Shown here: positions 1 through 7,552 of the stretch, in pieces
Layout of the letters: each line of letters starts with the position of its first letter
Position numbering within the stretch: the first letter of the stretch is position 1
Assembly (NCBI GenBank): GCA_900767685.1
Contig: CAAGAB010000077.1
Location: 1 to 12,206 of the forward strand
Reading direction: 5' to 3'
Length of the DNA stretch: 12,206 nucleotides
Source of the DNA: an uncultured Coprococcus sp.
Lineage (GTDB): Bacteria > Bacillota_A > Clostridia > Lachnospirales > Lachnospiraceae
Made by a program: the position numbers and the translations under genes
The notes under the pieces: model-generated
What the model was told of the DNA's origin: nothing
What the model saw: only the letters and a program-made list of their open reading frames with translations
The model's database searches: none

Positions 1-854
1 ACAACGGAATAACACATTTTGATATAGCAAACAACTATGGACCTGTGTACGGAAGTGCAGAGGAGAACTTTGGAAAGATACTCAGAGAGGATCTGGGTGC
101 ATACAGGGATGAGCTGATAATCAGCACGAAGGCTGGATACGATATGTGGGAAGGCCCTTACGGCAACTGGGGTAGCAGAAAGTACCTCATAGCGAGTCTT
201 GACCAGAGCCTTAAAAGACTTGGCATCCCATATGTGGATATATTCTATCATCACAGAATGGATCCGAACACTCCTCTCGAGGAAACCATGGGTGCGCTGG
301 CACAGATAGTTAAGAGTGGAAAGGCACTCTATGTCGGACTCTCCAATTATGACGGACCAACCATGGCAAAGGCAGAGCGCATACTTGATGAGCTTCATGT
401 GCCATTTGTGATAAATCAGAACAGATACAGCATACTGGACAGATCTGTCGAGAAGAATGGACTTCTGAAGCAGACATACGCATCAGGCAAGGGACTCATA
501 TGTTTCTCACCTCTGGCACAGGGAATGCTGACAGACAGATATCTGAAGGATATGCCGGCGGACAGCAGGGCAGTGAAGGACGGAAGATTCCTTCATGAGG
601 ATCAGGTGCTTGAAACTAGACCTCTCCTCAATCAGTTAAATGAGATCGCAGCCGGATATGATATGAAGCTCTCAGAGCTTGCCATCGCATGGCTGCTGAA
701 CAAGCCGGAGGTCACAACAGTGCTGATCGGTGCTTCAAAGCCTGAACAGATCATCAGCAATCTCAAGGCTGCTGAGAAACAGGCACATACAGTCATGACT
801 GATGACGAATTACAGAAGATCGAGGATGCTGTTGCGGCATTTGGCAGATCATAA
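1..854 (+). CDS. Aldo/keto reductase, YghZ / L-glyceraldehyde-3-phosphate reductase type (5' end outside the window)
   Basis: NAD(P)H-dependent reductase of small aldehydes in the cytosol, of the AKR14 (YghZ) kind. The reading frame is open from base 3, so the start codon lies upstream; the GTG at 45 is an internal valine. The first visible residues, NGITHFDIANNYGPVYGSAE, carry the aldo/keto reductase catalytic Asp and Tyr. They are followed by the catalytic Lys in ISTKAGYD and the His in IFYHHR. The stretch after the Lys (GPYGNWGSRKYLIASLDQSL) and the C-terminal cofactor segment TTVLIGASKPEQI closely follow E. coli YghZ as I remember it. About 283 residues are visible of a usual 320-350, so only the N-terminal part is missing. 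A strong terminator follows 40 nt after the TAA, so the gene ends its transcription unit. The family is confident; the in vivo substrate is not known from sequence. Confidence 0.93.
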   Translation, partial: NGITHFDIANNYGPVYGSAEENFGKILREDLGAYRDELIISTKAGYDMWEGPYGNWGSRKYLIASLDQSLKRLGIPYVDIFYHHRMDPNTPLEETMGALAQIVKSGKALYVGLSNYDGPTMAKAERILDELHVPFVINQNRYSILDRSVEKNGLLKQTYASGKGLICFSPLAQGMLTDRYLKDMPADSRAVKDGRFLHEDQVLETRPLLNQLNEIAAGYDMKLSELAIAWLLNKPEVTTVLIGASKPEQIISNLKAAEKQAHTVMTDDELQKIEDAVAAFGRS

Positions 855-893
855 ATCATAACGTTTAAAACTAACTTTTTCATAACCCCCTCG

Positions 894-927
894 CAGGAGA
901 AGCCGATTATGGTTTCTCCTGTTTTTT
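894..927 (+). terminator. Rho-independent terminator of the aldo/keto reductase gene
   Basis: An 11-bp stem (894-904 with 911-921, CAGGAGAAGCC against GGTTTCTCCTG, one G-U pair) with a six-base loop GATTAT is followed directly by six T (922-927). It separates the reductase from the downstream cluster. Confidence 0.92.
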
Positions 928-970
928 GTGCAAGGCGGCGCACATCGCTAATGGCCGGCAGACTGGCGGA

Positions 971-1000
971 TTGAATATAAATGTGAAAATATGTTATGAT
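971..1000 (+). promoter_or_regulatory. Candidate sigma-A promoter of the decarboxylase-tmk-holB cluster
   Basis: TTGAAT (971-976), an 18-bp spacer, then TATGAT (995-1000). The predicted transcription start is near 1007. The site lies in the short gap after the upstream terminator. If correct, it rules out the in-frame ATG at 996, which sits inside the -10 box. Confidence 0.6.
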
Positions 1001-1028
1001 ACGAGATAGATTATATAGAGATATGTTC

Positions 1029-1043
1029 GGAGAAAAAGCATTG
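1029..1043 (+). promoter_or_regulatory. Ribosome binding site pointing to a TTG start codon
   Basis: GGAGAA at 1029-1034 lies 8 nt (counted from GGAG) before an in-frame TTG at 1041. The in-frame ATGs at 996 and 1023 have no comparable SD, and 996 overlaps the promoter. The resulting N-terminus, MKEYINEALEKYIGKGTYPW, looks like the usual start of this decarboxylase family a few residues before the HMPGHKR motif. Confidence 0.6.
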
Positions 1044-2690
1044 AAAGAATATATAAATGAAGCACTTGAAAAATATATAGGGAAGGGTACATACCCATGG
1101 CACATGCCGGGACACAAGAGACAGCCGTTAGAAGAACTGGAAAGCTTCTGGAATGGAGTATATGCACATGATTTCACAGAGGCAAAGGATCTTGATGATA
1201 TGCATGAGCCGGAGATGTTCATAGCGGACAGCCTTGCCGAGATGAAAAATGTGTACGGCACATTTGCGACGTACATGCTGGTGAACGGCTCCACATCCGG
1301 GATTATGACAGCTATCCATGCCACATGTCACAGGGGAGATGTGATACTTGCTGCCAGGAACTGCCATAAGGCGGTGTACAATGCCATCTGCATGCTTGAG
1401 CTTGAACCTGAATACATAGTGCCAGATTATGTGGATATGAGATGGCTCTGCGGCATGAATCAGGCAATGTCGGACAAAATGACTGATGCCCGTGGTAAAG
1501 CCGATTGTGAAATTCGGGAAGGAACAGATATTCGTGGTGAAGGCAATCGCGAAACTCCGGAAAGGGTAGCTGTCAATGGTGAAGATGGTCGTGAAGTGTC
1601 AGAAAGGACGGATATATTGGGTGATATATCGCCGGATAAGCTAGAGCGTGCGATCAATACAATGATAGCGGATGGCAGAAAGCCGAGTGCGGTGATCATT
1701 ACATCACCCACCTATGAGGGTGTCATATCAGACATAAGAATCATAGCCGAAATCGCACACAGATATGGAATATATCTCATAGTGGATGAGGCACAGGGAG
1801 CGCATCTGAACTTCATGGAAGGGCATGAAACCGCCATGGCACAGGGAGCGGACATCGTCATCGAAAGCCTTCACAAGACCATGCCTGCACTCACTCAGAC
1901 ATCGCTTCTTCATGTAATGGATCCGAAACTTGATGAGAGAGTCAGGAGATATCTGCAGATATTCCAGACCTCGTCCCCTTCGTATATATTCATGCAGAGC
2001 ATGGAGAAGGCGGTGGCATTTGGCGCAAATAACAGAGCAGGATTTGTCGAGTATGGACGGAGGCTTGAGATATTTGCTGAAAAATGTGACAGTCTTAGAA
2101 ATATACGGCTGTTCAGACCCGGGGTGAACGTGTCTAAAAATGATGAAGGTTGTTCGGCGTGTAAAGTATTTGACCACGATGAAGGAAGATTGGTATTTGT
2201 CGTGAGACCGGGAACAGTGGACGGATCAGGACAGATATTCACTGGAGTTATGCTCGCTGACATATTGGCTGATAGGTATGGGCTGATCGTGGAGATGGCT
2301 TCGGTGAGTTATGTTATTTGTATATCATCTGTTGTGGACAGTGCCGATAGTTATGATATACTGTTTAAGGCGATAGAAGAGATAGACAATGACTTAGAGC
2401 ACAGTGTGATCGTTGATGGTAGCAGAGCGATGGACATTATATCCGGGAGAAGATCTGCGATGGTTCCCGGGAAAGCATGGGATGAGCCTTCAGAGATAGT
2501 GTCTCTTGAGCTGTCGGTGGGAAGAATCTCAGGTGCGTTTGTGTATGCATATCCGCCGGGGATTCCTGTGCTGGCTCCTGGAGAGATAGTGGACGAGCGG
2601 GCTGTCTGCGGAATAGATACAATGATAAGAAGCGGGCTGAATGTATCAGGTGTGGATGATGGATGTATAGCTGTGCTGTGCGGGAAATGA
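1041..2690 (+). CDS. Orn/Lys/Arg decarboxylase-family PLP enzyme (YaaO/SpeA-like) with a repeat insertion
   Basis: Fold-type I pyridoxal-phosphate enzyme of the Gram-positive arginine/lysine/ornithine decarboxylase family, probably making a polyamine precursor (agmatine, cadaverine or putrescine). The substrate cannot be told from sequence. Using the TTG start (549 aa), the family N-terminal motif HMPGHKR is at 21-27, NGSTSG follows, the PLP-contacting Asp is in VDEAQGAH (Asp249), and the Schiff-base lysine is Lys279 in SLHKT. The C-terminal decarboxylase domain carries YPPGIPVLAPGE. Residues about 132-193 are an extra low-complexity, charged segment. Without it the length is about 487, the normal size for the family. 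The gene is first in the tmk-holB-ricT-rsmI cluster, the position yaaO holds in B. subtilis. An ATG at 1023 (555 aa) is the alternative start. Confidence 0.9.
   Translation: MKEYINEALEKYIGKGTYPWHMPGHKRQPLEELESFWNGVYAHDFTEAKDLDDMHEPEMFIADSLAEMKNVYGTFATYMLVNGSTSGIMTAIHATCHRGDVILAARNCHKAVYNAICMLELEPEYIVPDYVDMRWLCGMNQAMSDKMTDARGKADCEIREGTDIRGEGNRETPERVAVNGEDGREVSERTDILGDISPDKLERAINTMIADGRKPSAVIITSPTYEGVISDIRIIAEIAHRYGIYLIVDEAQGAHLNFMEGHETAMAQGADIVIESLHKTMPALTQTSLLHVMDPKLDERVRRYLQIFQTSSPSYIFMQSMEKAVAFGANNRAGFVEYGRRLEIFAEKCDSLRNIRLFRPGVNVSKNDEGCSACKVFDHDEGRLVFVVRPGTVDGSGQIFTGVMLADILADRYGLIVEMASVSYVICISSVVDSADSYDILFKAIEEIDNDLEHSVIVDGSRAMDIISGRRSAMVPGKAWDEPSEIVSLELSVGRISGAFVYAYPPGIPVLAPGEIVDERAVCGIDTMIRSGLNVSGVDDGCIAVLCGK
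1452..1661 (+). repeat. In-frame 42-bp (14-residue) degenerate tandem repeats inside the decarboxylase gene
   Basis: Successive 42-bp units start at 1494, 1536, 1578 and 1620. Each begins with GGT, has GAA or GAT at codon 6 and GAA or GAG at codon 9, and three of the four have Arg at codon 10. Their peptides are GKADCEIREGTDIR, GEGNRETPERVAVN, GEDGREVSERTDIL and GDISPDKLERAINT. The last is the conserved family segment, so the first three look like diverged copies of it. A weaker unit, GMNQAMSDKMTDAR, may start at 1452. The repeats add no stop codon and leave the catalytic residues untouched. Confidence 0.6.
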
Positions 2691-2737
2691 AAAGCATACG
2701 AGCATTATTGAAAATTAGAATGACATGTGCTGATACT

Positions 2738-2766
2738 TTGTGATGAGCCGTATGGTCAATTATATA
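2738..2766 (+). promoter_or_regulatory. Possible internal promoter before tmk
   Basis: TTGTGA (2738-2743), a 17-bp spacer, then TATATA (2761-2766), each matching consensus at 4 of 6 positions. The gap before tmk (125 nt) is the longest within the cluster, which leaves room for an internal start. This is a weak call. Confidence 0.35.
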
Positions 2767-2777
2767 AGAAGAAAGGC

Positions 2778-2802
2778 GTATATGCATTTGCGGTGCATGT
2801 AC
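2778..2802 (+). promoter_or_regulatory. Small hairpin just upstream of the tmk ribosome binding site
   Basis: GTATATGCA (2778-2786) can pair with TGCATGTAC (2794-2802), giving 9 bp with one wobble pair and a 7-nt loop. It ends 2 nt before the weak SD AGGG (2805-2808) of tmk, so it could affect initiation. No factor or ligand is suggested by the sequence. Confidence 0.3.
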
Positions 2803-2815
2803 ATAGGGTTAAGAT

Positions 2816-3439
2816 ATGCGAGGAATATTTATAACAATAGAAGGACCGGATGGAGCCGGCAAGACAACACAGAGAGAACTTCTCAAAGAGTATCTTGAGA
2901 AAAAGGGTTATGATGTGCTGATAACGAGAGATCCGGGCGGAAATCCAATCAGTGAGGCGATTCGTGAGGTTATTTTGAATAAGGAATTTACAGAGATGGG
3001 CTATATGACGGAGCTGCTTCTGTATGCATCTGCCAGAGCTCAGCTTGTAAAGGAGAACATCAAGCCTGCACTTGAAGCCGGACAGGCGGTTATAGCGGAT
3101 AGATTTGTTGATTCTTCCGCTGTATATCAGGGAATCGGAAGAGGTTTGGGCGTTGACACTGTGTATAAGGTCAATGAATTTGCGCTTCAGGGGATCATGC
3201 CTGATATGACATTTCTCATGGATCTTAATGCCCAGGAGGGGATTGCGAGAAAAAAGAATCAGGCAGAGCTTGACAGAATGGAGAATGAAAAAATTGAATT
3301 TCATCAGAAGGTAGTGGACGGATACCGCATGCTGGCGGATATGCACCCTGAGAGAATAGTAAAGATAGACGCTACTTTACCTATCAATGAGATTCATGGT
3401 ATAATAACAGAGTATGTAGAGAAGAAACTCAACCTGTGA
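2816..3439 (+). CDS. tmk: Thymidylate kinase (dTMP kinase)
   Basis: Cytosolic enzyme that phosphorylates dTMP to dTDP with ATP, an essential step of dTTP synthesis. The 207 residues match the family length. The P-loop is GPDGAGKT (10-17), the RDPGG motif binding dTMP is at 38-42, and the DR motif in ADRFVDSS (Asp95, Arg96) is followed by the YQG segment. The lid region is near QAELDRMENEK. The start is the ATG at 2816, with AGGG 7 nt upstream. tmk next to holB is a conserved Bacillota arrangement linking nucleotide supply and replication. In B. subtilis yaaQ and yaaR lie between tmk and holB; here the 70-nt gap has no room for them. Confidence 0.97.
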   Translation: MRGIFITIEGPDGAGKTTQRELLKEYLEKKGYDVLITRDPGGNPISEAIREVILNKEFTEMGYMTELLLYASARAQLVKENIKPALEAGQAVIADRFVDSSAVYQGIGRGLGVDTVYKVNEFALQGIMPDMTFLMDLNAQEGIARKKNQAELDRMENEKIEFHQKVVDGYRMLADMHPERIVKIDATLPINEIHGIITEYVEKKLNL

Positions 3440-3509
3440 TGCAATCTGATGGGAGAAGGTCAGAAAGCTACAGACAATGTGAATTAATAATGTAAGGGGG
3501 TTGGTATTT

Positions 3510-4502
3510 ATGATAGATTTCACAGAAATAATCGGACATGAAGACATAATACGCCATTTCAAGAGCAGTATAGAGCTTGGAAAGATATCTCAGGGATATA
3601 TAATCAATGGCGAGACTGGCAGTGGTAAGAAGACCCTCACAAGGGCACTTGTGAAAACTCTTCAGTGTGAGGAGGGTGGAACGGAACCTTGTAATCATTG
3701 CAAATCATGCCTCCAGTGTGAGACAGGAAACCAGCCGGATATTATCTGGGTTACACATGACAAGCCAAATGTCATCTCTGTTGAGGAGATACGTGATCAG
3801 GTGAATTCAGATATTGATATCAAGCCGTACAGCAGCAGATATAAGATATATGTGATAGAGGATGCGCAGCTTCTCAATGTGAATGCACAGAATGCACTTC
3901 TTAAGACTATAGAAGAGGCTCCATCATATGCTATCATTATATTGCTGACAAACAATATAGATAAGATGCTCCAGACTATCCAGTCCAGATGTATAGTTCT
4001 GAATGTGAAACCGGTCAGAGAGCATGATATACTCGATTATCTCATGAATGAGCTGAAGCTTGACAAGCAGAAAGCCGATTTCTGTATGGATTTTGCTCAG
4101 GGCAACCTTGGAAAAGCCATAAGGCTTGCCACCAGCGATGAATACAGGGAGATAAAGGAAAATGTCGTAAAGATCATGAGACATCTTAGAGAGATGTCGG
4201 TGGATGATATGCTGTTTGCGATCAAGAATATGGAGCTGTACAAGCTCAAGATAAGTGATTACATTGATCTGATGATGATGTGGTACAGAGATATACTGAT
4301 GCTTAAGGTGTCAAATAACCCTGGAAGGCTGATGTTCAAGGAGTATTATTCGGATATAAGAAAGCAGTCGTCCCATATCAGCTATGAGGGAATAGAAAAG
4401 GTGCTCAAGTCCATGGACAAGGCTAAGGTCAGACTTGAGGCAAATGTCAGCTTTGACATTGCAATGGAGCTTATGCTTCTGACTATGAAGGAGAATTGTT
4501 GA
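3510..4502 (+). CDS. holB: DNA polymerase III delta' subunit (clamp loader)
   Basis: AAA+ subunit of the replicative clamp loader, which loads the beta clamp together with the tau/gamma (DnaX) and delta subunits. The 330 residues show a Walker A-like GETGSGKKT (34-42), a zinc-finger cysteine set typical of DnaX/HolB (Cys53, Cys61, Cys64, Cys67), a degenerate Walker B YVIEDAQ with Asp118, NAQNALLKTIEEAP, and the SRC motif at 159-161. I chose the ATG at 3510 because AAGGGGG (3494-3500) lies 9 nt upstream; the in-frame TTG at 3501 directly abuts that SD. The stop codon overlaps the next start (TGATG at 4500-4504), so ricT is probably translationally coupled. Confidence 0.95.
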   Translation: MIDFTEIIGHEDIIRHFKSSIELGKISQGYIINGETGSGKKTLTRALVKTLQCEEGGTEPCNHCKSCLQCETGNQPDIIWVTHDKPNVISVEEIRDQVNSDIDIKPYSSRYKIYVIEDAQLLNVNAQNALLKTIEEAPSYAIIILLTNNIDKMLQTIQSRCIVLNVKPVREHDILDYLMNELKLDKQKADFCMDFAQGNLGKAIRLATSDEYREIKENVVKIMRHLREMSVDDMLFAIKNMELYKLKISDYIDLMMMWYRDILMLKVSNNPGRLMFKEYYSDIRKQSSHISYEGIEKVLKSMDKAKVRLEANVSFDIAMELMLLTMKENC

Positions 4503-5410
4503 TGAAAGAGATTATAGGAGTCCGTTTTAGACCGAATGGAAAGATATATTATTTTGACCCACAGAATTTTGAAGTTGAGACTGGTACATTTGTCATAGTC
4601 GAGACTGCAAGAGGAGTGGAGTATGGTAAGGTGGTTCTAGGTAGAAGAAAAGTTGAGGACAGCAAGCTCACAGCTTCGCTCAAACCTATCATAAGAATAG
4701 CAACGGCCGATGACACGAAGAAATACGAGGATAACAAGAAGAAGAGCAAGAGGGCATTTGACATCTGCCTTGAGAAGATTGCCAAGCACAAGCTGGACAT
4801 GAAACTCATAGAGGCTGAGTATACATTTGACAATAACAAGGTGCTGTTCTACTTCACAGCGGATAGACGAATTGATTTCCGTGAGCTGGTAAAGGATCTT
4901 GCGTCGGTGTTCAAGACAAGAATAGAGCTCAGACAGATCGGTGTCCGCGATGAGACCAAGATGGTGGGCGGAATCGGTATATGTGGAAGGGAGCTCTGTT
5001 GTAACAAGCATTTGTCAGAGTTTGTTCCTGTGTCGATCAAGATGGCAAAGGAGCAGAATCTGTCGCTGAATCCAACCAAGATATCTGGTGTGTGTGGAAG
5101 ACTTATGTGCTGTCTGAAGCATGAGCAGGACACTTATGAGTATCTGAATGAAAAACTTCCAAATGTGGGAGATTTCGTGAGGACAGTAGATGGAAATAAG
5201 GGTGAGGTCATGTCAGTGAACGTTCTCCGTCAGAAGGTTAAGATCGTGGTGACTGACAAGGATGACAACAAGGAAGTTATGGAGTATCCTGTGGCTGAGC
5301 TCAAGTTCAAGCCTAAGAGAAGAAAGAATTCAGAGAGACTCAGTGCCGAGGAGTACAAGGCACTTGAGGCATTGGAGGACAAGGGTGGAAAGTCCAAATT
5401 TGACGATTAA
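4502..5410 (+). CDS. ricT: RicT/YaaT-like PSP1-domain regulatory iron-sulfur protein
   Basis: Member of the PSP1/YaaT family. In B. subtilis RicT acts with RicA and RicF in a [4Fe-4S] complex that guides RNase Y in mRNA maturation and affects sporulation and biofilm phosphorelay control. The N-terminal domain has ETARGVEYGKVV. The cysteine-rich core has CGRELCCNKH (Cys161, 166, 167) and CGRLMCCLKHE (Cys198, 203, 204), which are hallmarks of the family. The 302 residues are somewhat longer than B. subtilis YaaT because of a Lys/Glu-rich tail that may be disordered. The start at 4502 has AAGGAG (4488-4493) 8 nt upstream and overlaps the holB stop. Whether this organism has RicA and RicF partners cannot be seen here. 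Confidence 0.93.
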   Translation: MKEIIGVRFRPNGKIYYFDPQNFEVETGTFVIVETARGVEYGKVVLGRRKVEDSKLTASLKPIIRIATADDTKKYEDNKKKSKRAFDICLEKIAKHKLDMKLIEAEYTFDNNKVLFYFTADRRIDFRELVKDLASVFKTRIELRQIGVRDETKMVGGIGICGRELCCNKHLSEFVPVSIKMAKEQNLSLNPTKISGVCGRLMCCLKHEQDTYEYLNEKLPNVGDFVRTVDGNKGEVMSVNVLRQKVKIVVTDKDDNKEVMEYPVAELKFKPKRRKNSERLSAEEYKALEALEDKGGKSKFDD

Positions 5411-5462
5411 ACCGGATGATAAAACGATAGAGAGTCAGACTGTACAGGCCCGGTCCGAAGTG

Positions 5463-6365
5463 ATGGGCGTGTCCACGGTGGAGATTAAATCTTGCGAGAG
5501 GATAGATGACCTTCAGTGCAAAGGTTACCAGATCATACAGAACAGCGGAATGTTTTGCTTTGGGATGGATGCTGTGCTGCTGGCAAACTATGTGAGATTT
5601 AAGCGCGGTGGCAGATATCTGGATCTCGGAACGGGAACAGGTATCATACCTATACTTCTTGCTGCAAAGGAGTACGGGGAAGAAGCTCTTACCAGAGAGG
5701 AGAGACTTGCTGGTTTGAATGCCGATGATTATAGATCCTCACATGATTGTATTGCCGTAGATGGAGTTACTAATTCGGATGCAGGGGTGACTCAGCAACC
5801 TGGCGGTAAAATGGCAGATGGAGCACGGTTTATAGGCATAGAGCTTCAGCCTGCATGTGCGGACATGGCGGCAAGGAGCGTGAGCCTCAATGGGCTTGAC
5901 GGTTTAGTGCGAATAGATAACGGAGATATAAAGGAGGTCTCTTGTAACTACAAGAAGGCCTCCTTTGACATAGTGACCTCAAACCCGCCATACATAAAGG
6001 GTAGTCACGGTCTGGAGAATCCGGATGCTCCGAAGAACATAGCGAGACATGAGGTGCATGTGACGCTGGAGCAGGTGGTGGCAGCGGCAGAGCATGCCCT
6101 TAAACCCGGCGGAAGCTTTTATATGATACATAAGCCGTTCAGACTGGCTGAGATATTTGAATGTCTGCATGAGCACAGGCTTGAGCCAAAGAGGATGCAG
6201 CTTGTACATCCTTACATAGACAAGGAGCCGAACATGGTCATAGTGGAGGCTGTGAAGGGCGGCAATTCCATGATCAAGATCGATCCGCCTATGATAGTAT
6301 ACAAAGCTCCGGGTGTGTATACGGAGCAGCTGCTTGCGACGTATGAAGGCAGTGCAAAGCGGTAA
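5463..6365 (+). CDS. YabB/TrmN6-like SAM-dependent methyltransferase (COG4123) with an insertion
   Basis: Rossmann-fold, SAM-dependent N6-adenine methyltransferase related to E. coli TrmN6, which modifies A37 of tRNA1(Val); the RNA target here is inferred. The family N-terminus is clear: ERIDDLQCKGYQIIQNSGMF, then FGMDAVLL. SAM motif I is DLGTGTGII (54-62) and the catalytic motif is SNPPYIKG (NPPY at 174-177). The ATG at 5463 gives 300 residues and the usual distance to ERIDDL, although its SD is poor. The frame is open further upstream into ricT (for example a TTG at 5400), so the start is less certain than the family. Most relatives are about 245-255 residues. The excess is a hydrophilic segment of about 50 residues (71-121) between motif I and the motif II acid in GIELQ. 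Confidence 0.88.
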   Translation: MGVSTVEIKSCERIDDLQCKGYQIIQNSGMFCFGMDAVLLANYVRFKRGGRYLDLGTGTGIIPILLAAKEYGEEALTREERLAGLNADDYRSSHDCIAVDGVTNSDAGVTQQPGGKMADGARFIGIELQPACADMAARSVSLNGLDGLVRIDNGDIKEVSCNYKKASFDIVTSNPPYIKGSHGLENPDAPKNIARHEVHVTLEQVVAAAEHALKPGGSFYMIHKPFRLAEIFECLHEHRLEPKRMQLVHPYIDKEPNMVIVEAVKGGNSMIKIDPPMIVYKAPGVYTEQLLATYEGSAKR

Positions 6366-6443
6366 CAGGCAACGGCTGCAGCATGAAAGAGAAAAATGTT
6401 GTAAACACCCTAATGTACATATTACAGATAGTGAGGATTATAT

Positions 6444-7283
6444 ATGGCAGGCAAATTATATCTGGTGGCAACACCTATAGGAAATCTTGAGGATATGACA
6501 TATAGAGCCGTCAGGGTTCTTTCCGAGGTGGATGTGATAGCGGCGGAGGATACAAGAAACAGTATCAAACTGCTCAATCATTTTGAGATCAAGACTCCGA
6601 TGACGAGTTATCATGAATACAACAAATACGACAAGGCGAAGGTTCTTGTTGAGAAGATGCAGCAGGGACAGAATGTGGCAGTCATAACAGATGCGGGAAC
6701 TCCAGGTATATCTGATCCCGGGGAGGAGCTTGTGAGACAGGCTCTTGATGCCGGACTTGAAGTTACGCCTGTTCCAGGTGCCTGTGCATGTATATCGGCA
6801 CTCATCAGCTCAGGGCTTTCGACAAGAAGATTTGCATTTGAGGCGTTTCTTCCATATGACAAGAAGGACAGGGCGAGGGTTCTCGAGGAGATGAAGCGTG
6901 AGACTAGGACTATGGTGATGTATGAGGCTCCTCACAAGCTGAAGAAGACTTTGGCGGAACTCATGGAGGCTCTCGGTGACAGGCATATAACACTTGCCAG
7001 AGAGATCACAAAGAAACATGAGACGATAGAACCAATGATGCTCTCACAGGCTATAGCCCGCTACGAGGAGGAAGATCCAAGAGGAGAATTCGTTCTCGTG
7101 ATAGAGGGACTTGATGTAAAGAAGCTTGAGGAGGAGAAGAAGAGTTCGTTTGAGGCTATGTCTGTGGAGGAACATGTCCAGATGTACGTTGATCAGGGCA
7201 TGTCCAAGAAAGATGCGATCAAGCAGGCGGCAGTTGACCGCGGAGTCCCTAAGAGGGATGTGTATAATGCGGTGATGAAATAA
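6444..7283 (+). CDS. rsmI: 16S rRNA (cytidine(1402)-2'-O)-methyltransferase
   Basis: Adds the 2'-O-methyl group to C1402 of 16S rRNA in the ribosomal decoding centre, using SAM. The tetrapyrrole-methylase fold is shown by LYLVATPIGNLEDMTYRAV (family signature ATPIGNL), AAEDTRNSIKLLNHF, the SAM loop AGTPGISDPGEELV, and VPGACACISALISSGL. The 279 residues match RsmI. GTGAGG (6431-6436) lies 7 nt before the ATG. As in B. subtilis (yabC), it ends the yaaO-tmk-holB-yaaT-yabB run, but the small GIY-YIG gene yazA usually found just before it is missing from the 78-nt gap. It is probably the last gene of the unit. Confidence 0.96.
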   Translation: MAGKLYLVATPIGNLEDMTYRAVRVLSEVDVIAAEDTRNSIKLLNHFEIKTPMTSYHEYNKYDKAKVLVEKMQQGQNVAVITDAGTPGISDPGEELVRQALDAGLEVTPVPGACACISALISSGLSTRRFAFEAFLPYDKKDRARVLEEMKRETRTMVMYEAPHKLKKTLAELMEALGDRHITLAREITKKHETIEPMMLSQAIARYEEEDPRGEFVLVIEGLDVKKLEEEKKSSFEAMSVEEHVQMYVDQGMSKKDAIKQAAVDRGVPKRDVYNAVMK

Positions 7284-7480
7284 CATGATGGTCAGGACAG
7301 GATACTGAGCCAGGCGGAGAGCCTGCTGACGCAGACAGACCTGATGGTTTAGCAGATCACCCATCTGTCGGTTACAGCAACGCAAGCCGTTTCACTGCGC
7401 TGTTCAGGAAGAGCGCAGGCATATTCCCGTCAGACTTCAGGAAGATGGCGAAAAGGGGCGGTTGTAGAACTTGAAATAAA
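7284..7480. other. Intergenic stretch with no recognisable gene
   Basis: About 200 nt between rsmI and the terminator hairpin. I see no ORF with a plausible ribosome binding site and no RNA gene. There are two modest hairpins: CAGGC/GCCTG at 7311-7325, and a 7-bp stem CTGCGCT/AGCGCAG at 7395-7401 with 7412-7418. Neither is followed by a T-run. Confidence 0.5.
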
Positions 7481-7518
7481 GACAGTGGCGGATATAAAGG
7501 AATATATCCGCCACTGTC
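7481..7518. terminator. Perfect 16-bp hairpin, probable bidirectional terminator between rsmI and rpn
   Basis: GACAGTGGCGGATATA (7481-7496) is exactly complementary to TATATCCGCCACTGTC (7503-7518), with a six-base loop AAGGAA. Read leftward it lies 35 nt after the rpn stop and is followed by TTTATTTC. Read rightward the next bases are only moderately T-rich (GTTGTATGCGTTGTTTTC). It therefore most likely ends rpn transcription and may also stop read-through from the rsmI cluster. Confidence 0.75.
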
Positions 7519-7552
7519 GTTGTATGCGTTGTTTTCTTGCATTACCAAAGAA

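Noticed and set aside
632..1324. Leftward open frame of 230 codons across the reductase 3' end, the terminator and the decarboxylase start
   Set aside because: It runs antisense through two clearly coding genes and a strong terminator, has no family features, and reads as the mirror of their codons.
5262..5462. Upstream extension of the YabB-like gene overlapping ricT
   Set aside because: The residues are Ser/Arg-rich out-of-frame ricT sequence, while the ATG at 5463 gives the usual distance to the ERIDDL motif.
7284..7480. Decayed gene or small RNA after rsmI
   Set aside because: Two weak hairpins and no coherent frame, promoter or known RNA motif; not enough to call.
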